Made by a program: the position numbers and the translations under genes. A DNA stretch of 37,762 nucleotides, from contig NZ_CAJVCE010000040.1 in NCBI RefSeq assembly GCF_910594985.1, forward strand, positions 1-37,762. Direction: 5' to 3'. Positions 14,336-22,756 of this stretch are shown piece by piece. Each line of letters opens with the position of its first letter. Position 1 is the first letter of the stretch. This DNA comes from Paenibacillus allorhizosphaerae (GTDB lineage Bacteria; Bacillota; Bacilli; Paenibacillales; NBRC-103111). The notes beneath the pieces are model-generated. The model saw only the letters and a list, made by a program, of their open reading frames with translations, did no database searches and was not told where the DNA came from.

Positions 14336-15471
14336 AGTTGACGGTACGCCAAAAAATATTTGCCTATATGGGACTGCTCGTTCTTATTATTGGCGTCTCT
14401 CATGCCGCAACCAATCAGGTATATATGAACTTTTTGTTCGACCAATTTCGTACGGAAGAAATCGGTGCGACTTATATGAACGCAACGCCTAGTGAACAAA
14501 TTGAAATCTTGAAAACATACATTACAGATAAGATGAAGTGGATTGGGCCTGAAAAAGGAGCCTTTATCCTCGCAATCGGACTGTTCTTCAGCTTATGGAT
14601 CTCGGGAGTGCTGACGCTCCCGCTTAGAAAGCTGATGGCCGCAATCGAACGCGTTGCGCAGGGGGATCTGGATGTGAACGTACCTGTGCAGTCCAAAGAT
14701 GAATACGGAAAAGTCATTCAGACATTCAACGACATGACGCTTCGCCTGCGGGAAGCTGAGGACGCCCGAAGACGGTTGGTGGCGGATGTCGCTCACGAGC
14801 TTCGAACACCGCTGTCTATCATGCAGCTAAAATTGGAAAACGCCCAACAGTCCGGCCAAAGTGGCTCTCCGGAAATGTTGCTTAGACTTCATGACGAAGT
14901 GATTCGCCTAAACCTGCTGGTGGAGGACCTTCATGTCTTGTCGTTAGCGGAGGCGGGGAGGCTGTCATTGGATCGCAAAACGCTAGATCTGACAAAGAAA
15001 CTCGAACAAATCGTGGACGATGTGAAAATGGAGGCTGAGGAGAACGGACTGGATATTCGTTTCACTTCCAATGCAAGGTCAGTGATCGTGAAAGCCGATG
15101 CGGGACGGCTCACTCAGGTTTTCATCAATTTGATAACGAATGCCATTCGTTATACGCCAAAAGGCGGGAATATCTCAGTCGTAATAGAAGACAAGGTCAT
15201 GGATCGAGATGCAAACTATGCATGCGTCTCGATCATTGACAACGGAATTGGTATCCCGGCGGAAGAACTCCCTCACCTGTTCGACCGTTTCTATCGCGTA
15301 GAAAAAGCCCGTTCGCGGCATACAGGCGGAACAGGGCTCGGATTGTCCATCGCCCATCAATTTGTCAAAGCCCACGGAGGGTTCATCCGCATAGCCAGTC
15401 AGCATGAGCAAGGTTCAGTATTTACCGTTTATTTACCTATTGAAGGCGAACAGACGGGGAGTACCTCATAA
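14332..15471 (+). CDS. Sensor histidine kinase with HAMP domain
   Basis: The 379-residue kinase has TM helix 1 (about 8-25), a short extracellular loop (about 26-78), TM helix 2 (about 79-98), a HAMP domain (LPLRKLMAAIERVAQGDLDV to about 145) and HisKA with phospho-His155 in VADVAHELRTPLS. The HATPase domain shows N (FINLITNAIRYTPKGG), G1 (DNGIGIP), F (LFDRFYR) and G2 (GGTGLGLSIA) boxes. The loop of about 50 residues is too small for a PAS fold and contains several Met and one His, which could suit metal sensing but is not diagnostic. It is translationally coupled to the response regulator. Confidence 0.92.
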   Translation: MKLTVRQKIFAYMGLLVLIIGVSHAATNQVYMNFLFDQFRTEEIGATYMNATPSEQIEILKTYITDKMKWIGPEKGAFILAIGLFFSLWISGVLTLPLRKLMAAIERVAQGDLDVNVPVQSKDEYGKVIQTFNDMTLRLREAEDARRRLVADVAHELRTPLSIMQLKLENAQQSGQSGSPEMLLRLHDEVIRLNLLVEDLHVLSLAEAGRLSLDRKTLDLTKKLEQIVDDVKMEAEENGLDIRFTSNARSVIVKADAGRLTQVFINLITNAIRYTPKGGNISVVIEDKVMDRDANYACVSIIDNGIGIPAEELPHLFDRFYRVEKARSRHTGGTGLGLSIAHQFVKAHGGFIRIASQHEQGSVFTVYLPIEGEQTGSTS

Positions 15472-15509
15472 AAAGCGAGCTATATAAGTTGTACAAACGA
15501 CCTTCCAAT

Positions 15510-15580
15510 AAGGCCGCCCGATCAACTCGCGGCGGCTTCATTATGCATTTTCTGCGCTATCATTCTCCGAGGGAGTTCAA
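15510..15580. repeat. Dispersed terminator repeat, copy 7, between convergent genes
   Basis: The hairpin AAGGCCGCC (15510-15518) with GGCGGCTT (15531-15538) is followed by the motif CTATCATTCTCCGAGGGAGTTCAA (split: CTATCATTCTCC 15557-15568, then GAGGGAGTTCAA). The motif ends 3 nt from the fabZ stop. The hairpin can end both the kinase transcript from the left and fabZ from the right. Confidence 0.6.
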
Positions 15581-15583
15581 AAC

Positions 15584-16012
15584 CTAAATCGAACTAAATG
15601 CAACCATTATTACAGCTTCACATACTAATTCATTATTTACCGTAGCGACGCCTTTTCCTTTGACGATCTGTCCCTTAGTTCGAATTATATCGAATACAAG
15701 AAGGAGTTGATCTCCTGGTTTTACTTGTCGTTTAAAACGACAAGTATCAATGCCAGTCAATAAACCTATTTTTTGATTGCTGCTCTCTCCATTGGACATA
15801 GCGATACCACCGACCTGTGCCAGTGCTTCTACAATTAAGACTCCAGGCATAATGGGATAGCCGGGGAAATGACCAAGAAAATAAGGTTCATTGATTGTTA
15901 CATTTTTAATTCCAACAGCTCTTTTCCCCTCATTAACTTCCAAGATTCTATCGACCAGAAGAAATGGATTTCGATGTGGAATAATCTCTTTAATTCTTGC
16001 AATATCAAGCAT
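15584..16012 (-). CDS. fabZ: 3-hydroxyacyl-ACP dehydratase FabZ
   Basis: The 142-residue hot-dog-fold enzyme dehydrates 3-hydroxyacyl-ACP in type II fatty acid synthesis. It has IKEIIPHRNPFLLVDRI, the catalytic His in GHFPGYPIMPGVL (about 48) and the catalytic Glu in VEALAQVGG (about 62). Length equals the family norm. GGAGG lies six to eight bases before ATG 16012. It stands alone here, bounded by a terminator repeat at each side, so it is a one-gene unit. A second fabZ elsewhere would be needed to call this one accessory. Confidence 0.95.
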   Translation of the reverse strand: MLDIARIKEIIPHRNPFLLVDRILEVNEGKRAVGIKNVTINEPYFLGHFPGYPIMPGVLIVEALAQVGGIAMSNGESSNQKIGLLTGIDTCRFKRQVKPGDQLLLVFDIIRTKGQIVKGKGVATVNNELVCEAVIMVAFSSI

Positions 16013-16104
16013 ATATTGCCTCCATTGATCTGTTTACTACCATTTTATCGCCATTTGGTAAAAATGACCATAAAATAGTTCAACAATACCCTGTGTTAAA
16101 TTGA

Positions 16105-16182
16105 TCTGCCCTTTACTTCGACTAACATCAAGAAGGAGCTGTCCTTTCGGCAGCTCCACGCTATCGTTCCCCGTTACTTCAA
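16105..16182 (-). repeat. Dispersed terminator repeat, copy 8 (complete form)
   Basis: The left motif CTGCCCTTTACTTCGA is followed by the hairpin GGAGCTG (16135-16141) with CAGCTCC (16151-16157) and the right motif CTATCGTTCCCCGTTACTTCAA (16161-16182, cited in two parts: CTATCGTTCCCC and GTTACTTCAA). It lies downstream of the gene at 16356 and upstream of fabZ. Confidence 0.65.
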
Positions 16183-16355
16183 TGGTGTCTCGATTTTCCG
16201 GGCAAAATATGGTCCACACCATCCGGTGCACGCGGCATTACTGAGCATGAAAGTTACTCTGTTCATAAATGAGCCAATTAAAAGAAGAAGGTGATCATAA
16301 TTTAATGGAATCATTATTTTATCTTTATTAGATCTGATCCACTGAACCCTGTACT
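16183..16355. other. Short intergenic, nothing further seen
   Basis: Between the repeat and the end of the small gene at 16356 no hairpin, promoter or gene was recognised. The stretch is AT-rich. Confidence 0.4.
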
Positions 16356-16574
16356 TTATATCAATATGATCGGCTTGGCCCCAAGTCCCTGAACAGAAGT
16401 GCTTCCAATAAGTTCATGTTTTTCGAGATCATATGGTCTTTGAGCTTTGCAAATTCCTTGATTCATGCCGATCAGTGTTTCACTGAACATCCTGCTATCG
16501 ACGTTCGGGTTTGATGGTAGGACTTTGACTTTATACGGTGCAAAAATCGATTTTTCAAACAGCTTTTTGGCCAA
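16356..16574 (-). CDS. 72-aa hypothetical downstream of dnaE
   Basis: A TTG-started frame (TTG 16574) begins 10 nt after the dnaE stop, with a weak GTGGGA just upstream, so translation could be coupled to dnaE. The product (FEKSIFAPYKVKVLPSNPNV to VQGLGAKPIILI) has strand-like segments and no membrane helix. I do not recognise it. It may be a small independent protein or the surviving end of a larger gene. The terminator repeat at 16105-16182 follows after about 170 nt. Confidence 0.35.
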   Translation of the reverse strand: MAKKLFEKSIFAPYKVKVLPSNPNVDSRMFSETLIGMNQGICKAQRPYDLEKHELIGSTSVQGLGAKPIILI

Positions 16575-16584
16575 ATAATCCCAC

Positions 16585-19500
16585 TTATTTTACTTTAACG
16601 GATTGCGGTCCGAGCAGCGCCTCAATCGCTTGAACCAGCTGTGGAGACGGCTTGATGCTGTACTGCTCGCTTAAGCTTAAGGAATGCTTGCTCCGCTCGT
16701 AGAAAAGAATGACGCCGAGTGGACCCTTGTGCTGCTGAAGCAGCTGTTTCAGCTTGCTCAGACTTTGCGTGCTTTCGTGAGCAGCGTCGATCCTCAAGAA
16801 AACACACGGCCTCGAGTCGGCGGCTGGGCGCGACATTGGTGCGGTGCGCCAGCGCAGCGCGGTCTCACGCGCACTGGGCTCGTCCAACGGCGCAAGGCGG
16901 TCGGCCAGCAGCTTGACGCCAGCATCTTGCAGCTGCAGCTTGCCGCGAATGAGCATGAGGCGCTCCTTCTGTACATGACTTCCATATTGTTTCCAGATTT
17001 CCGGAAAAATGACGACCTTTACCTTTTCGATGCGATCCTCCACCTCCACGAATGCCATGGCCTGACCTTTTTGGGTCAGGATGTTTTTGCAGTCTACGAT
17101 CAGTCCCGCCACGATCACCTCGCTTAAATCCGGCTCTTCTGCCAGCTGATGAAGCGGCATGGCTTCGAGCTCGTGCAGTAGCGGTTCATAAGCGTCGAGA
17201 GGATGGCCGGAAATAAACATACCGAGCAGTTCACGTTCCAGGGCGAGCTTCTGAAGCTGGGTATACGGAGCGACGTCGGGATATTCGATCGTCCAATTCA
17301 CCTCCTCGGTCAAGCCTAACAAGTGCAGTTGTAGTTCCTCTCGCTCCTTTTTCCATTTAAGCACCGCCTCAATCATCCGTTCCAGTACGGCCAACAACTG
17401 CGCCCGGTGGCCAGGTAGAGAATCGAACGCCCCTCCCAAAATCAAGGATTCGATCACCCTTTTGTTGCACACCCGCAAATCCACCCTTCGGCAAAAATCG
17501 AGCAAATCTTCATAAGGTGCGTCATTCCGTTCACGGATTATAGCTTCGATCGCCTGCGTTCCGACGTTTTTGATCGCGGCAAGCCCAAAGCGTATCGCAC
17601 CTGCGCCGGTATCTTCGTTAAGAGATTCCGCGTTCAAGCCGACGTTCTGCTCTTCGCTGCTCCTTGGCAAATAGACAGGAGCAAACGCCTCTATACTTTC
17701 GTTCACGTCGGGCGGCAGCACCGCAATCTTCATGCGCCGACATTCATCGACGTATTCGGCCACCTTGCGATGGCTGCCCATGACGGACGCCAGCGTCGCC
17801 GCCATGAATGGCACGGGATAGTGCGCCTTTAGCCAAGCCGTACGAAAGGTCACGACAGCATAGGCCGTTGCGTGCGCACGTGCAAAGCCGTAGTCGGCGA
17901 AGCGCACGATCATGTCGTATACCTTGTTGGCGTCAGCCTCGCTGTAGCCCTCCCGCAAGCTGCCGCGGATAAAGTGGGCGCGTTCCTCGTTCAGCACCTC
18001 GCGCTTCTTTTTTCTAACGGCGCGCAGCAGCAAGTCGGCCTCGCCGAGGCTGAATCCCGCCATCTTGGCGGTAATATGCATGATCTGCTCCTGATAGAGG
18101 ATAATCCCATACGTATCGCGCAAAATCGGCTCCAGCGACGGATGGGGATACTCCGTCTCAATCTCCCCGTGCTTGGCCTTAATATACTTGGGGATAAATT
18201 CCATCGGTCCCGGCCGGTACAATGCGCCGACGGAAATAATGTCCTCAAACTTCGACGGCTTCATTTCTTTCAGCAGCCGTCGGTAGCCGGCCGACTCCAA
18301 CTGGAATACAGCCGCCGTGTCGCCGCGGCACAGCATCGCATACGTGGCCGGATCGTCCTCCGGCAGCTTCCGCAAATCGATCTCGATGCCGCCCCAATCC
18401 CGAATCCAGCGCAATGTACGCTCGATTATCGAGAGCATGCGCACACCGAGAAAATCCATCTTCAGTAATCCGATCGCTTCCAGATGCTCCATCGAATATT
18501 GCGTCAAAGCGGTCCCCTCCACCCCCTCTTGGAGCGGCACGTACCGGGTAAGCGGTTCGCGGGAAATAACGACGCCCGACGCATGCGTGGATGCGTGACG
18601 GGGCAACCCTTCGACCCGCATCGCCATGTCGAGCAGTTCTGCGGTTTTGGGTTGCTTGGCTGCCAGCGCCTTCAGCTCGGGATTGACCGTAAGCGCCTCC
18701 TGCAGCGTGATCCCGAGATGGCCGGTGATCATTCTGGCGGCTCTGTCAACATCGTTATAGGGCAAGTTCATTACCCTGCCAACATCGCGCAATGCGGCCT
18801 TCGCTGCCATCGTACCAAACGTGATGATCTGCGCGACATGGTCTTTGCCGTATTTTTCCGTGACGTAAGCGATCACCTCTTCCCTACGCAGGTCGTCGAA
18901 ATCGATGTCGATATCCGGCATCGATACCCGCTCCGGGTTTAGGAAGCGCTCGAACAACAGGCCGTACCGGATCGGATCAACATCGGTGATGTTCAGCGTG
19001 TAAGCGACGAGACTTCCGGCAGACGAGCCCCGACCCGGCCCGGTGGCGATACCGCGCTCATGAGCGAAGCGGATAAAATCCCAGACGATCAGAAAATAGT
19101 CGGAGTACCCCATTTTTTCAATGACCGTAAGCTCGTACTGTAGTCTTTCCTCTATCATCCGCCGATTAGAAGCATCGACTGTAACGCCACTATCATCCTC
19201 GTGACGTCCATCCCAGCTCCAACCGTACCGAGCGGCAAGCCCCTGCCGGCACAATTCCACCAAAAACCCTCCGGCGGTTAACCCTTCTGGTATCGGCCGG
19301 AATTCAGGCAAAATCGAGCGGCCGAATTCCAGCTTCAGATCGCAGCGGTCCGCCACGACAGCTGTGTTGGCCAAAGCCTCAGGGACGTGAGCGAACAGCC
19401 TTCGCATTTCTTCACCGCTTTTCAGGTACAATTGATCGGTCGTAAAACGCAGCCTGTCAGTATCATCCACCGTCTTTCCGGTGCCGATGCAAATCAGCAC

Positions 19501-20154
19501 ATCATGGACCGCTTGATCCGACGCCTTAATATAGTGAACATCGTTCGTGACGATTAATCGGATTCCGGTTTCCCTGCTCAACGCAATCATGTCGCGCATC
19601 ACTTTCTTTTGCTCGGTCAGCCCGTGATCCTGCAGCTCCAGAAAGAAATCGTCGCCGAATATATTCCGATACCTTTCTGCGGCCAGCTTCGCTTCCGCGC
19701 GCCTTGCATGAAGTAGATGCTGAGAGATCTCCCCCCCAAGGCAGGAGCTTAAGCAAATCAAGCCTTCGGCATATTCCGCCAATCGCTCGGCATCTATACG
19801 CGGTTTGTAGTGAAAGCCCTCCAAATGGCCGATCGAGATCAGTTTCATTAAATTTTGATAGCCCGTTTCATTTTTGGCAAGCAGAATTAAATGATAAACC
19901 GGCTGATTCTGCCGGCTTCCTTTGTCGCGTATCGAGCCTGCCGTAAAGTATACCTCACAGCCTATGATCGGTTTGATTCCCCGCTCCGTACACGCCTTGT
20001 AGAAGGGTACCGCTCCATACATGACGCCGTGATCGGTCAGCGCAAGCGACGTCATGCCAAGCTCGGCCGCATGGGCGGCCAAATCTTCGATCCGGGCCGC
20101 CCCGTCCAGCAAACTGTATTCACTATGCACGTGCAGGTGCACAAAACGTTCCAT
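16585..20154 (-). CDS. dnaE: DNA polymerase III subunit alpha DnaE
   Basis: The 1189-residue polymerase has an N-terminal PHP domain (HLHVHSEYSLLDGA, LALTDHGVMYGAV) and the catalytic acidic motif PDIDIDFDD at about 409-417. GPGRGSSAGSLVAYTL precedes it at about 379. Helix-hairpin-helix repeats follow (about 866-911, IKNVGTQAIEAI), then an OB-fold (about 1016-1056, VAGLIVDCKNILTQKGQAMAF). In Firmicutes with PolC, DnaE extends primers on the lagging strand. The length is slightly above the Bacillus enzyme, with an extended C-terminus. The start ATG 20154 gives the standard N-end. No partner gene is adjacent. Confidence 0.96.
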   Translation of the reverse strand: MERFVHLHVHSEYSLLDGAARIEDLAAHAAELGMTSLALTDHGVMYGAVPFYKACTERGIKPIIGCEVYFTAGSIRDKGSRQNQPVYHLILLAKNETGYQNLMKLISIGHLEGFHYKPRIDAERLAEYAEGLICLSSCLGGEISQHLLHARRAEAKLAAERYRNIFGDDFFLELQDHGLTEQKKVMRDMIALSRETGIRLIVTNDVHYIKASDQAVHDVLICIGTGKTVDDTDRLRFTTDQLYLKSGEEMRRLFAHVPEALANTAVVADRCDLKLEFGRSILPEFRPIPEGLTAGGFLVELCRQGLAARYGWSWDGRHEDDSGVTVDASNRRMIEERLQYELTVIEKMGYSDYFLIVWDFIRFAHERGIATGPGRGSSAGSLVAYTLNITDVDPIRYGLLFERFLNPERVSMPDIDIDFDDLRREEVIAYVTEKYGKDHVAQIITFGTMAAKAALRDVGRVMNLPYNDVDRAARMITGHLGITLQEALTVNPELKALAAKQPKTAELLDMAMRVEGLPRHASTHASGVVISREPLTRYVPLQEGVEGTALTQYSMEHLEAIGLLKMDFLGVRMLSIIERTLRWIRDWGGIEIDLRKLPEDDPATYAMLCRGDTAAVFQLESAGYRRLLKEMKPSKFEDIISVGALYRPGPMEFIPKYIKAKHGEIETEYPHPSLEPILRDTYGIILYQEQIMHITAKMAGFSLGEADLLLRAVRKKKREVLNEERAHFIRGSLREGYSEADANKVYDMIVRFADYGFARAHATAYAVVTFRTAWLKAHYPVPFMAATLASVMGSHRKVAEYVDECRRMKIAVLPPDVNESIEAFAPVYLPRSSEEQNVGLNAESLNEDTGAGAIRFGLAAIKNVGTQAIEAIIRERNDAPYEDLLDFCRRVDLRVCNKRVIESLILGGAFDSLPGHRAQLLAVLERMIEAVLKWKKEREELQLHLLGLTEEVNWTIEYPDVAPYTQLQKLALERELLGMFISGHPLDAYEPLLHELEAMPLHQLAEEPDLSEVIVAGLIVDCKNILTQKGQAMAFVEVEDRIEKVKVVIFPEIWKQYGSHVQKERLMLIRGKLQLQDAGVKLLADRLAPLDEPSARETALRWRTAPMSRPAADSRPCVFLRIDAAHESTQSLSKLKQLLQQHKGPLGVILFYERSKHSLSLSEQYSIKPSPQLVQAIEALLGPQSVKVK

Positions 20155-20197
20155 GCATACTCATCCCTATCTTATTTTCATCATTTTATCATAATGC

Positions 20198-20437
20198 TTA
20201 TGTCGATAAGCCTTTTCGGTATGTTCGGTGATAACGGTTAACCCATTGCTCATCACACTCTTTCCCAAAATAATTACCGTGATTGTTAAATTTATCCATT
20301 TCTATTTTATCGTACGTATGTTCGATAGTAAATATGTAACAGGAATAAAATACAACAAAATCATTTTTTAAGTCTCCTTCTATTAGGTTACGGAAAAGTC
20401 CATTTTCCTGCCAATCCGTATTAGCGTAAACTGTGCG
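20198..20437 (-). pseudogene. 3' fragment of an unknown gene cut by a repeat element
   Basis: On the minus strand a frame with coding character runs about 79 codons to TAA 20198. It includes NTDWQENGLFRNLIEGDLKN, EHTYDKIEMDKFNNHGNYFG and CDEQWVNRYHRTYRKG. It has no usable start codon in its first half and begins exactly where the dispersed repeat ends (TTGAAGTAACG, where TAA closes the frame). The gene's 5' part appears to have been replaced. The family is not recognised. A late internal ATG would leave only 33 residues. Confidence 0.4.
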
Positions 20438-20512
20438 TTACTTCAATAAAACAGGGAACAGTTGCCGGCCGCGGCAATCTGTTCCCTGTTATTTAACTAT
20501 AGTTCCGTGATA
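20435..20512 (-). repeat. Dispersed terminator repeat, copy 9 (strong hairpin)
   Basis: The left motif GCGTTACTTCAA precedes a very stable hairpin: AACAGGGAACAGTTGCC (20450-20466) with GGCAATCTGTTCCCTGTT (20473-20490), 17 bp with one bulge. The right motif AACTATAGTTCCGTGATA follows. Either strand would terminate well here. Confidence 0.65.
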
Positions 20513-20567
20513 TCGTAATTACTGTCTATATTTTAAGTTCTCTTGGATTTTTTTGTTTTCTATACTG

Positions 20568-20753
20568 TTAAATAGCAAGTAGTGTATTAATGACGCCAGT
20601 AAACAGTGTACAAATCATAGGAAAGATTTGTATGAAAGTCGGATCCTGATTACCATCCCCTACAGGACCCACCTTTGGTTGCGATGCATCCCAATACTAA
20701 AAATACCAAGGGGGGAACGATACATACTGCTTAACAGAACAAGTAAAAACCAT
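20568..20753 (-). pseudogene. Possible small membrane-peptide gene with an in-frame amber stop
   Basis: From ATG 20753 the frame reads 18 codons to TAG (20699-20697) and then continues open for 42 more: YWDASQPKVGPVGDGNQDPT, then a hydrophobic FIQIFPMICTLFTGVINTLLAI to TAA 20568. The second half looks like a short soluble lead plus one membrane helix. No good ribosome site was found. This may be a nonsense-mutated small gene or chance. Confidence 0.25.
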
Positions 20754-20819
20754 ACCTATTCAGCTGATCACCCCATTTTTATGTTTTCATCACCTAGAAT
20801 GATAATACCACATATTGGA

Positions 20820-20948
20820 ACTAAACTGCCCGTTAACATTCCTGTAGGCGTTAATAGATTCATTTGCAGAAAAAGAGACGCCCCACTAGGATGAGTATGT
20901 ATGTACTGGGTTGTAGCCCTCAGAACTCACACCTAGGAGGCGTATCAA
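20820..20948 (-). repeat. Larger terminator-like repeat B, copy 2
   Basis: This matches 5694-5812 over about 115 bp with small gaps. On the minus strand ACGCCTCCTAGGTGTGAGT pairs with ACTCATCCTAGTGGGGCGT, followed by CTCTTTTTCTGC. The inner loop can also pair GGGCTACAACCC. It lies about 80 nt past the stop of the PASTA gene remnant, in terminator orientation. Confidence 0.65.
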
Positions 20949-21030
20949 ATAATTAATAAAACAAGTTGCTGCATTTTTTTCTTTGTCTGTGGTGTTACAA
21001 GCCTTATGGCCGCCGCCTTTTGCCGCCGAT

Positions 21031-22075
21031 CTACTTTCCTTTGCTCATCCAGAACGTGATGCGGTCGCCATTTTTCACGGCATTACCGGGAGTAAGGTCT
21101 TGCTTGAACACGACCCCTTTGTCGGCGGCATTCGATTCCAGGTAAAACTGATATCGAAGCCCAGAGGCAATTGCTATCTTTTCGGCATCCTCCCTTGTAT
21201 GAGCGACCAAATCCGGGACAATACCCGCCTTGGCTTGTATCGCGCCACCGTCTGCCGGCTGAACTTCGACTTCTAAAGTCTTATCCGTCGGTACAACCGT
21301 TTGAGCTTGCATCGAGGATGCCGATGCGGAAGGCTTCGACGTCTCAGTATGATTTACCGATACAGCTGTGGGATAGAGCGTTTGAATTGTCTGCGGCTTA
21401 GAACCGTTCACATGGTCAGGGAGCGGACGCAGTGTCAGCCAAAGCAAGAGAACGAGCACACCAGAGCCGGCAGTAGCAAACAGATGCCATTTGCGCAGCT
21501 GGAACGACTCTCGGAACAGCTCGCGTAGTTCCACTATTTTGCGGTCCGTTGCCGCACTGATGCGCGTCTGAGTCTCCCCGGGTTTACGCCCATCTGCCGT
21601 TCGCTTCTCGGCCTTTCTCTTCTTGTTTTTAGGATCTACAAACGCATGTGACTCATGTATGGCGGTTTTCCGCTCCCGTCTGCTTGACGTCATCATATAG
21701 TTTACCGGCAAAACCGATATAAGAAGTGGTTCCTTCCCCTCGCCGCCGATACTGAGCAGTGCTTCCAGCTCTTGCTGAAAATCGGCAAGCGTGCATAACC
21801 CTTCATACGCCCTGCAGGCCAAAGCTATGGCACGTTCCCGAGCTTCATCCGACAAATCCGCAAACAACCGATTCATCTCGAATGAATAGACACTAATAGA
21901 GAATGTCGGGATATCTGTTTTGGCACCCAGCTGGTACAATAGCAGTGCCAGCCCCGGTACACCGCGTCGTCCGTACTTTCCCTCCGCCCAAAAATTTATG
22001 ATCCGCAACCGGCCGTTATCTTCAATCCACAGATTTTCCGCGTCATCGGAGCATTCGGGCAGCCGTACCCGGATT
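21031..22075 (-). pseudogene. PASTA protein with truncated kinase domain (PrkC-type relic)
   Basis: The open frame from TTG 22008 encodes 325 residues: a basic linker (about 115-165), one membrane helix (about 178-195, FATAGSGVLVLLLWLTL), a Ser/Thr-rich spacer and one C-terminal PASTA domain (about 262-323, VPDLVAHTREDAEKIAIASG to VKNGDRITFWMSKG). Its first 95 residues resemble the end of a Ser/Thr kinase. The same frame stays open upstream to about 22075 and reads DDAENLWIEDNGRLRIINFW, recalling the PENILID..GRLKIIDFG activation region with DFG changed to NFW. A TAA closes it there and no N-lobe or catalytic HRD follows. So this is a decayed PASTA kinase or a pseudokinase remnant. A membrane-anchored PASTA protein could still be made. 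Confidence 0.65.
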
Positions 22076-22126
22076 TACTGAAGAAGGTGATTTTCAGAAT
22101 GGATGAGACTATCCGCAGAAGATATA

Positions 22127-22142
22127 ATGTATATTTATACAT
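22127..22142. promoter_or_regulatory. 16-bp inverted repeat upstream of the PASTA remnant
   Basis: ATGTATAttTATACAT is a palindrome apart from its two central bases. It lies about 50 bp upstream of the decayed kinase frame. It may be an operator or only AT-rich symmetry. Confidence 0.25.
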
Positions 22143-22200
22143 GAGATTCATATTCACAAATACTCCATTATAATTACCTCTGTCCGTGTAAGACACACAA

Positions 22201-22240
22201 AAAAATGCTTGCCGTTGAAAATCCAAAGGCAAGCATTTTT
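22201..22240. terminator. Strong bidirectional intrinsic terminator
   Basis: AAAAATGCTTGCC (22201-22213) and GGCAAGCATTTTT (22228-22240) form a perfect 13-bp stem with A- and T-runs included. It lies 15 nt past the stop of the SLH fragment at 22255 and would end that minus-strand transcript. Confidence 0.85.
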
Positions 22241-22254
22241 TGTACTAATCCACA

Positions 22255-22560
22255 TTATATACGACTAGAGCCATCCAGCAGCGTCTTGATCTCAGGGTTC
22301 AAATTCAGTGTATTCAATATGATCGTCAGCGCTTCCGCTCTCGTAGAAGGAGCTTCTGGCTCGAATTTATCCCCGCTTTTCCCCGTAATAATGCCGGTCT
22401 TAGCGGCGTCTTGGATTTGTGTGGCAGCAAACGAATTGCTAATATCCGAAAATGTGCCAACCGCATCACTTTGCTTCACGGCGTTCATATTCACAAGTCG
22501 GTTAATAATAGCGACCATCTCAGCCCGGGTGATCGTAAGGTCAGGACGGCAATGCAACAT
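22255..22560 (-). pseudogene. C-terminal fragment of an SLH-domain surface protein
   Basis: The 101-codon frame contains one complete SLH unit boundary and another repeat: RPDLTITRAEMVAIINRLVN, then FSDISNSFAATQIQDAAKTG-IITGKSGDKFEPEAPSTRAEAL. SLH repeats anchor proteins to secondary cell-wall polymers. There is no signal peptide or start with a ribosome site; homology begins abruptly near 22550, where a different gene fragment on the other strand abuts. The protein's front and first SLH repeat are gone, while its own terminator (22201-22240) survives. Confidence 0.7.
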
Positions 22561-22683
22561 ACAATTTCTATTTCCCTGAGTAGAGGGATTGTCTTGAATA
22601 CGAATCCTAATTTACCCATGTGGGTCGTGGTACTCCTGCTTGGATCGATAGCCTTTTGCACCCTACCGTTTTCAAAAAAATAA
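22558..22683 (+). pseudogene. Possible C-terminal fragment of a membrane transporter
   Basis: On the plus strand about 40 codons ending in TAA 22681-22683 read GIVLNTNPNLPMWVVVLLLG followed by SIAFCTLPFSKK. This is a last transmembrane helix with a short basic tail, as at the end of MFS-type transporters. It starts at the same point where the SLH fragment's homology begins on the other strand. The family is uncertain. Confidence 0.35.
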
Positions 22684-22756
22684 GAAGAGAACCGAACCTT
22701 TTTCCGATAGAGAGACAATATAGTGTGTAAGCTGCTTACTCAGGAGGGCCCTCTGA

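Noticed and set aside
22680..22720. Possible ECF-type autoregulated promoter (GAACC ... about 16 nt ... ) before the sigma gene
   Set aside because: The -35-like GAACC lacks a convincing ECF -10 at the right distance.
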